The notes beneath the pieces were generated by a model. That model saw only the letters and a program-made list of their open reading frames with translations. It did no database searches and was not told the DNA's origin. Shown piece after piece: positions 6,454 through 8,428 of a DNA stretch of 8,428 bases. Source of the stretch: Clostridiales bacterium (lineage in GTDB: Bacteria > Bacillota > Clostridia > Oscillospirales > Oscillospiraceae). Made by a program: the position numbers and the translations under genes. Positions within the stretch are counted from its first letter, which is position 1. The number at the start of each line of letters is the position of its first letter. The stretch spans positions 9,009 through 17,436 of the forward strand of contig JAHZEF010000034.1 of the NCBI GenBank assembly GCA_019422005.1, written 5' to 3'.

Positions 6454-7105
6454 GATGCTGTTTGAGAAGTACGGGAATGGAATCTGGATTTCCCATCTGG
6501 ATCTGATGCGGGTATTCCAGCGTGCTTTCCGCCGGGCCGGTCTGCCGCTTCAGCACACGCAGGGATATAATCCGCATGCGTTTGTTTCCATTGCGCTGCC
6601 GCTTTCTGTGGGTACGGCCAGCCGGTGTGAACTCCTGGAATTTGAACTGGTCAACGGGGGAGAGGCGACAGAGGCACTGCCGGAGCGGCTGAACTGTGTG
6701 CTTCCGGCCGGCGTGCGCTGCCTGGAGGCGTATGAAGGCGGAAAGAAGCTGAAAGAGCTTGCGTATCTGCGGGTACGGGTGGAGCTGGAGTATGACGGCG
6801 GCGTGCCGGCGGATGCGGTGGATCAGCTGCGTGCACTGTTCCTCCGGGACTCGCTGCCTGTAGAGAAGAAATCCAAAAACGGTATGACGGTGCAGGATAT
6901 CAAGCCGATGATCCGGGCGCTGGAGGTGCTGCAGAAGGACGATTGGACGGCCTGCCTGGAGGCTGTGATCTGCGCGCAGAACCCCGCGCTGAATCCGGAT
7001 CTGCTGGCCAAAGTAATCCGGACGTACCTGCCGGAACTGGCTCCGGATTTTGCGAAAAGTATGCGGTTGGAGCTTTACGACCGGGAAGGGGCGGTCTTTC
7101 GATGA
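6446..7105 (+). CDS. DUF2344 (TIGR03936) radical SAM-linked protein
   Basis: The 219-residue product starts with the family signature: FEKYGNGIWISHLDLMRVFQ, then RAFRRAGLPLQHTQGYNPH, then SIALPLSVGTASRCELLEFE. Its length is close to the family norm. The ATG at 6446 overlaps the last 8 nt of the radical SAM gene and follows GGAGGG (6430-6435). In several phyla this domain is the C-terminal part of the same polypeptide as the upstream protein, so the two very likely act as one complex; the function is unknown. The ribonuclease G, L21 and L27 genes often found next in Clostridia are absent here, and a tRNA gene follows instead. Only a weak hairpin without a T-run (7146-7161) lies after the stop, so no clear terminator is seen. 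Confidence 0.9.
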   Translation: MRRMLFEKYGNGIWISHLDLMRVFQRAFRRAGLPLQHTQGYNPHAFVSIALPLSVGTASRCELLEFELVNGGEATEALPERLNCVLPAGVRCLEAYEGGKKLKELAYLRVRVELEYDGGVPADAVDQLRALFLRDSLPVEKKSKNGMTVQDIKPMIRALEVLQKDDWTACLEAVICAQNPALNPDLLAKVIRTYLPELAPDFAKSMRLELYDREGAVFR

Positions 7106-7219
7106 ATTTGCGCTGGTGCGGGCTGCTTCCCCTGTGAAATGATGAGCGGGCTTTCTCCCGCGGAACAGGCGGCCGACAGTGCGACCGTAAAATAAATTCC
7201 CTGAAACCACAAAAACCTC

Positions 7220-7247
7220 TTGACATTGGCACAGATTTGCGTATAAT
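7220..7247 (+). promoter_or_regulatory. Promoter of tRNA-Gln
   Basis: TTGACA (7220-7225) and TATAAT (7242-7247) have perfect boxes with a 16-bp spacer. The predicted start near 7254 coincides with a small UUCG hairpin (7253-7266) in the pre-tRNA leader. Confidence 0.85.
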
Positions 7248-7277
7248 AATAATGCGCTTCGGCGCAGGACGGCAAAT

Positions 7278-7351
7278 AGCGGGTTTGTGTAAAGGTAGCA
7301 CACCGGACTCTGACTCCGTTTGTGAGGGTTCGAATCCTTCACCCGCTGCCA
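7278..7351 (+). tRNA. tRNA-Gln (anticodon CTG), CCA encoded
   Basis: The acceptor arm AGCGGGT pairs with ACCCGCT, followed by discriminator G and an encoded CCA (7349-7351). The D stem is GTGT/ACAC. The anticodon loop CTCTGAC carries CTG, which reads the glutamine codon CAG. The T arm carries GGTTCGAATCC. It is a single-gene unit with its own promoter and terminator. Confidence 0.95.
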
Positions 7352-7358
7352 AAGAGAA

Positions 7359-7385
7359 ACCCTGGAACTGCAACGGTTCCAGGGT
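7359..7385 (+). terminator. Intrinsic terminator of tRNA-Gln
   Basis: The arms ACCCTGGAAC (7359-7368) and GTTCCAGGGT (7376-7385) form a perfect 10-bp stem with a 7-nt loop. CTTTCTTTG follows as a T-rich tract. It starts 7 nt after the tRNA. Confidence 0.85.
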
Positions 7386-7422
7386 CTTTCTTTGTCCCAA
7401 AATAAAGTTTTCCCTTACTGGC

Positions 7423-7451
7423 TTGACATGCGTTCGATGTGAGTTTTCATT
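7423..7451 (+). promoter_or_regulatory. Possible promoter of the 66-residue gene
   Basis: A perfect TTGACA (7423-7428) is followed at 17 bp by TTCATT (7446-7451), a poor -10 box. It lies about 45 nt upstream of the 66-codon gene. Confidence 0.35.
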
Positions 7452-7496
7452 CGGGCCGCGCCGGGTAAAAAATAATAATAAGGAACGAGACATATA

Positions 7497-7697
7497 ATGG
7501 AAAACAGCCGTTGCGTACAACACAGGAAACAGGTTCGGGAGATCTTCGGGCGGGAGGAGACGGACATCGGTGTGGCGTGCGCCATGCTGCGGGATCAGAT
7601 GGGCTGGGAGTTCCCGGACGGGAAGGATACGGAGATCACCGCATTCACCTGTTTCCTCATGGACAGCGAGGAAGTCAGGAAGTATTTCGCAGAGTAA
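7497..7697 (+). CDS. Small protein of unknown function, 66 residues
   Basis: I do not recognise the family. The ATG at 7497 has AAGGA (7480-7484) 12 nt upstream, a loose spacing. The product is soluble and acidic, with no membrane segment or signal peptide. It has an N-terminal helix (RKQVREIFGREETDIGVACA), a central GWEFPDGKD turn and a C-terminal helix (DSEEVRKYFAE). It follows tRNA-Gln, ends 110 nt before the toxin promoter, and has a strong hairpin (7704-7731) 6 nt after the stop. The composition looks like real coding sequence, and the start and stop fit a discrete transcription unit. Confidence 0.55.
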   Translation: MENSRCVQHRKQVREIFGREETDIGVACAMLRDQMGWEFPDGKDTEITAFTCFLMDSEEVRKYFAE

Positions 7698-7703
7698 CGG
7701 GGG

Positions 7704-7731
7704 CCCCCGCAAAGCGTTTGCTTTGTGGGGG
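7704..7731 (+). other. Stable 12-bp hairpin after the 66-residue gene
   Basis: CCCCCGCAAAGC (7704-7715) pairs with GCTTTGTGGGGG (7720-7731), with one G-U pair and a GTTT loop. The sequence that follows is G-rich, not T-rich, so it is not a standard terminator. It may protect the 3' end of the mRNA or be part of a dispersed repeat. Confidence 0.6.
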
Positions 7732-7757
7732 GGAGGAGGAAGAACGGAGCGGACGAA

Positions 7758-7778
7758 CATCCGGAGAGTAGCCGGATG
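7758..7778. other. Short perfect inverted repeat upstream of the toxin promoter
   Basis: CATCCGG (7758-7764) and CCGGATG (7772-7778) flank a 7-nt loop. It lies 30 bp upstream of the -35 box of the toxin promoter. It could be a regulator-binding site or an RNA hairpin of the preceding unit. Nothing else is seen between 7732 and 7807. Confidence 0.3.
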
Positions 7779-7807
7779 GAGCAGAGCGGAGTTTCTTCCG
7801 ACGACAA

Positions 7808-7836
7808 TTGACAGGAAGCGGCGCTCCGGGTAAAAT
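7808..7836 (+). promoter_or_regulatory. Promoter of the type I toxin mRNA
   Basis: TTGACA (7808-7813), a 17-bp spacer and TAAAAT (7831-7836) form a near-consensus promoter. Transcription should begin near 7842, giving a leader of about 130 nt before the toxin ATG. Confidence 0.85.
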
Positions 7837-7841
7837 AAAAG

Positions 7842-7970
7842 TGCCCCCGGGAACGGGGGCAGGGCGCTGCACAAGAGGCACACCCTGCATCAAAACGCAG
7901 GGCGTGCCGGGGCCTGTTCCATCGGGCCCCCGGCAGGCGGTTGGCACTTCCCGGAAGGGAGGTGATGCCA
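7842..7970 (+). promoter_or_regulatory. Highly structured 5' leader of the toxin mRNA
   Basis: Four stems are visible. Hairpin 1 pairs 7843-7849 with 7854-7860 (7 bp, GGAA tetraloop). Hairpin 2 pairs 7877-7888 with 7897-7908 (11 bp and one mismatch, 8-nt loop). Hairpin 3 pairs 7906-7914 with 7925-7934, with one bulged C, and overlaps the right arm of hairpin 2. Hairpin 4 spans the ribosome binding site (separate entry). CCCTGC at 7883-7888 could pair with GCAGGG on either side (7859-7864 or 7897-7902), so alternative folds are possible. Long folded leaders that block translation are typical of type I toxin mRNAs. Confidence 0.7.
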
Positions 7971-7971
7971 A
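7941..7971 (+). promoter_or_regulatory. Hairpin burying the toxin ribosome binding site
   Basis: TTGGCA (7941-7946) pairs with TGCCAA (7966-7971). After a 3-nt bulge (7963-7965), CTTCCC (7947-7952) pairs with GGGAGG (7957-7962) with one G-U pair. The loop is GGAA. The Shine-Dalgarno GGAGG (7958-7962) is wholly inside the stem and the first base of the ATG is in the outer pair, so the folded mRNA should not be translated. Confidence 0.75.
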
Positions 7972-8057
7972 TGATTACATATGGAGAGTTGTTTCAGCTT
8001 TTCCTTGTGTTAATTGGTTTTGCCAGTCTGATTTATCAGATCAGCAAAAAGAAATGA
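7971..8057 (+). CDS. Holin-like type I toxin peptide (28 residues)
   Basis: The ATG at 7971 is 8 nt after GGAGG (7958-7962). An in-frame ATG at 7965 would add two residues but sits only 2 nt from that site. The peptide begins MITYGELFQLF, has one hydrophobic helix at about residues 7-24 (LFQLFLVLIGFASLIYQI) and ends in SKKK. This is the plan of the putative holin-like toxins (Hol_Tox) of Firmicutes and of TxpA/Fst-type peptides, which insert in the membrane when overproduced. The gene has its own promoter, a folded leader that hides its ribosome binding site, and a convergent antisense RNA overlapping its last codons. All of this fits a type I toxin. Toxicity itself is inferred from the family. 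Confidence 0.85.
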   Translation: MITYGELFQLFLVLIGFASLIYQISKKK

Positions 8058-8092
8058 CCGCCCTCTCGTCCAAAAGATAGCGGTCATTTCTT
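8049..8092. terminator. Shared 3' hairpin of toxin mRNA and antisense RNA
   Basis: AAGAAATGACCGC (8049-8061) and GCGGTCATTTCTT (8080-8092) form a perfect 13-bp stem with an 18-nt loop. The left arm includes the toxin stop codon. Read leftward the stem runs into a TTTCTTTTT tract, making a strong terminator for the antisense RNA. Read rightward the T-run is short (TTTCTTG), so toxin transcripts may stop here or read through in part. Confidence 0.8.
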
Positions 8093-8138
8093 GACTGTGT
8101 TTCCTTTGGGCTAACCGCTTGTCGCAGCGCCCTTTCCA
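8049..8138 (-). ncRNA. Candidate antisense RNA (type I antitoxin)
   Basis: An RNA of about 90 nt is predicted from the promoter at 8145-8172 to the leftward terminator at 8049-8092. It would be fully complementary to the 3' end of the toxin mRNA, including its last codons. Its 5' part folds into a hairpin: GGGC+GCTGC (8132-8124) pairs with GCGGT (8118-8114) and GCCC (8111-8108), with a GACAA loop and a 2-nt bulge. Convergent genes sharing a terminator hairpin are the plan of the Fst (par) and TxpA/RatA loci. The ends are estimates. Confidence 0.7.
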
Positions 8139-8144
8139 TCTCTT

Positions 8145-8172
8145 ATTATACCCGAACGCTCCGCTTTGTCAA
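8145..8172 (-). promoter_or_regulatory. Promoter of the antisense RNA
   Basis: Leftward TTGACA (8172-8167) and TATAAT (8150-8145) are both perfect, with a 16-bp spacer. The only gene it points at is the toxin, whose stop codon is about 80 bp away. Confidence 0.85.
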
Positions 8173-8174
8173 GC

Positions 8175-8219
8175 CGTCGGCACAAGCTTCCTGTTCTTCG
8201 CCGCGTCGGTACAAGCTCC
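8175..8219 (+). repeat. Short imperfect direct repeat
   Basis: CGTCGGCACAAGCTTCC (8175-8191) and CGTCGGTACAAGCTCC (8204-8219) differ by one substitution and one extra base. They lie just upstream of the antisense promoter and overlap no recognised gene. The meaning is unknown; they could be part of a dispersed intergenic repeat. Confidence 0.5.
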
Positions 8220-8322
8220 ATATCCCTCGCCCCTGCGCAAGGGTGAAGGATGTGCAGCGGCTTCCGGCGATGGGGGAGGTGAAGGGAGCAGGTGCAGCCT
8301 GACAGGAGGCGGAGCGTTTTCT

Positions 8323-8428
8323 TTGCCGGTGGAGGGGTACGGAAGGACGGCGCCGCCTGCGGACAAGGAACCAGCCTGGAGCCGGTTTTCAGGGGAGCGC
8401 ATCAAGGAGCACGTCCAGGAGATGAATG
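8323..8428 (+). CDS. Possible start of a gene running off the right edge
   Basis: A frame open to the right edge contains the protein-like stretch ADKEPAWSRFSGERIKEHVQ ending EMN. Its only nearby starts are TTG 8323 and GTG 8329. AGGAGG (8304-8309) lies 13 and 19 nt before them, which is too far to be convincing. The frame is also open further left, through the antisense promoter region, which weakens the case because GC-rich DNA stays open by chance. I recognise no family. The rest of 8220-8322 holds nothing I can name. Confidence 0.25.
   Translation, partial: MPVEGYGRTAPPADKEPAWSRFSGERIKEHVQEMN

Noticed and set aside
7146..7161. GCGGG/CCCGC hairpin as terminator of the DUF2344 gene
   Set aside because: The stem is only 5 bp and is followed by GGAACAGG, with no T-run.
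6173..7342. 389-codon leftward open frame
   Set aside because: It runs antisense through the DUF2344 gene and into tRNA-Gln, so it is not a real gene.
6900..7883. 327-codon leftward open frame
   Set aside because: It crosses tRNA-Gln, its terminator and the 66-residue gene on the opposite strand, with no start signal.
7808..8080. 90-codon rightward open frame over the toxin leader
   Set aside because: It begins in the promoter and passes through stable hairpins in a different frame from the toxin. It shows no protein-like features.
8169..8405. 78-codon leftward open frame at the right edge
   Set aside because: It is low-complexity Pro/Ser/Arg sequence typical of GC-rich non-coding DNA, with no ribosome binding site seen.
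1..8428. CRISPR array, rRNA, riboswitch or replication origin
   Set aside because: No regularly spaced repeats, rRNA signatures or recognisable riboswitch cores were seen. Apart from the two tRNAs, the only RNA structure is that of the toxin locus and isolated hairpins.

Overview
The window looks like a piece of a moderately GC-rich Clostridia chromosome, probably an Oscillospiraceae/Lachnospiraceae-type gut bacterium. The evidence is strong AGGAGG-type ribosome binding sites, a SpoIVFB-type site-2 protease (suggesting an endospore former), the neighbouring radical SAM plus DUF2344 gene pair, an IS3-family element of a type common in Firmicutes, and a tiny holin-like type I toxin. The genus assignment is inference.

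Layout. (1) Positions 1-2640 are accessory and visibly more AT-rich than the rest. A leftward gene runs off the left edge and encodes a TIR-domain protein (412 residues visible), probably a defence effector. Just upstream of it is the tail of a second leftward reading frame, cut off by a decayed IS3-family element. The transposase of that element carries three in-frame stops and one frameshift. (2) Positions 2641-2810 hold a leftward tRNA-Pro(CGG) with a consensus promoter and a strong terminator. Its 3' end faces the accessory region, so it is a plausible island boundary. (3) Positions 2859-3638 encode a leftward lipase-like alpha/beta hydrolase. (4) Positions 3743-7105 form a rightward core cluster: a small membrane-anchored protein overlapping a SpoIVFB-like M50 protease, then a B12-binding/radical SAM protein overlapping a DUF2344 protein. 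A separate sigma-A-like promoter sits at the junction of the two pairs. (5) Positions 7220-7390 hold tRNA-Gln(CTG) with its own promoter and terminator. (6) Positions 7497-7697 encode a 66-residue protein of unknown function. (7) Positions 7808-8172 hold what I read as a complete type I toxin-antitoxin locus: a consensus promoter, a highly folded leader of about 130 nt whose last hairpin buries the ribosome binding site, a 28-residue single-helix membrane toxin, a shared 3' hairpin, and a convergent antisense RNA with its own consensus promoter. (8) Positions 8173-8428 hold a pair of short repeats and an open frame that runs off the right edge.

The most interesting parts are the TIR gene with its beheaded operon partner and the type I toxin/antisense locus with its nested leader structures. 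Neither the TIR gene nor the toxin is obvious from a long-ORF scan, the first because it is open at the window edge and the second because it is only 28 codons long. No homology search or RNA folding program was run; family names come from motif recognition.
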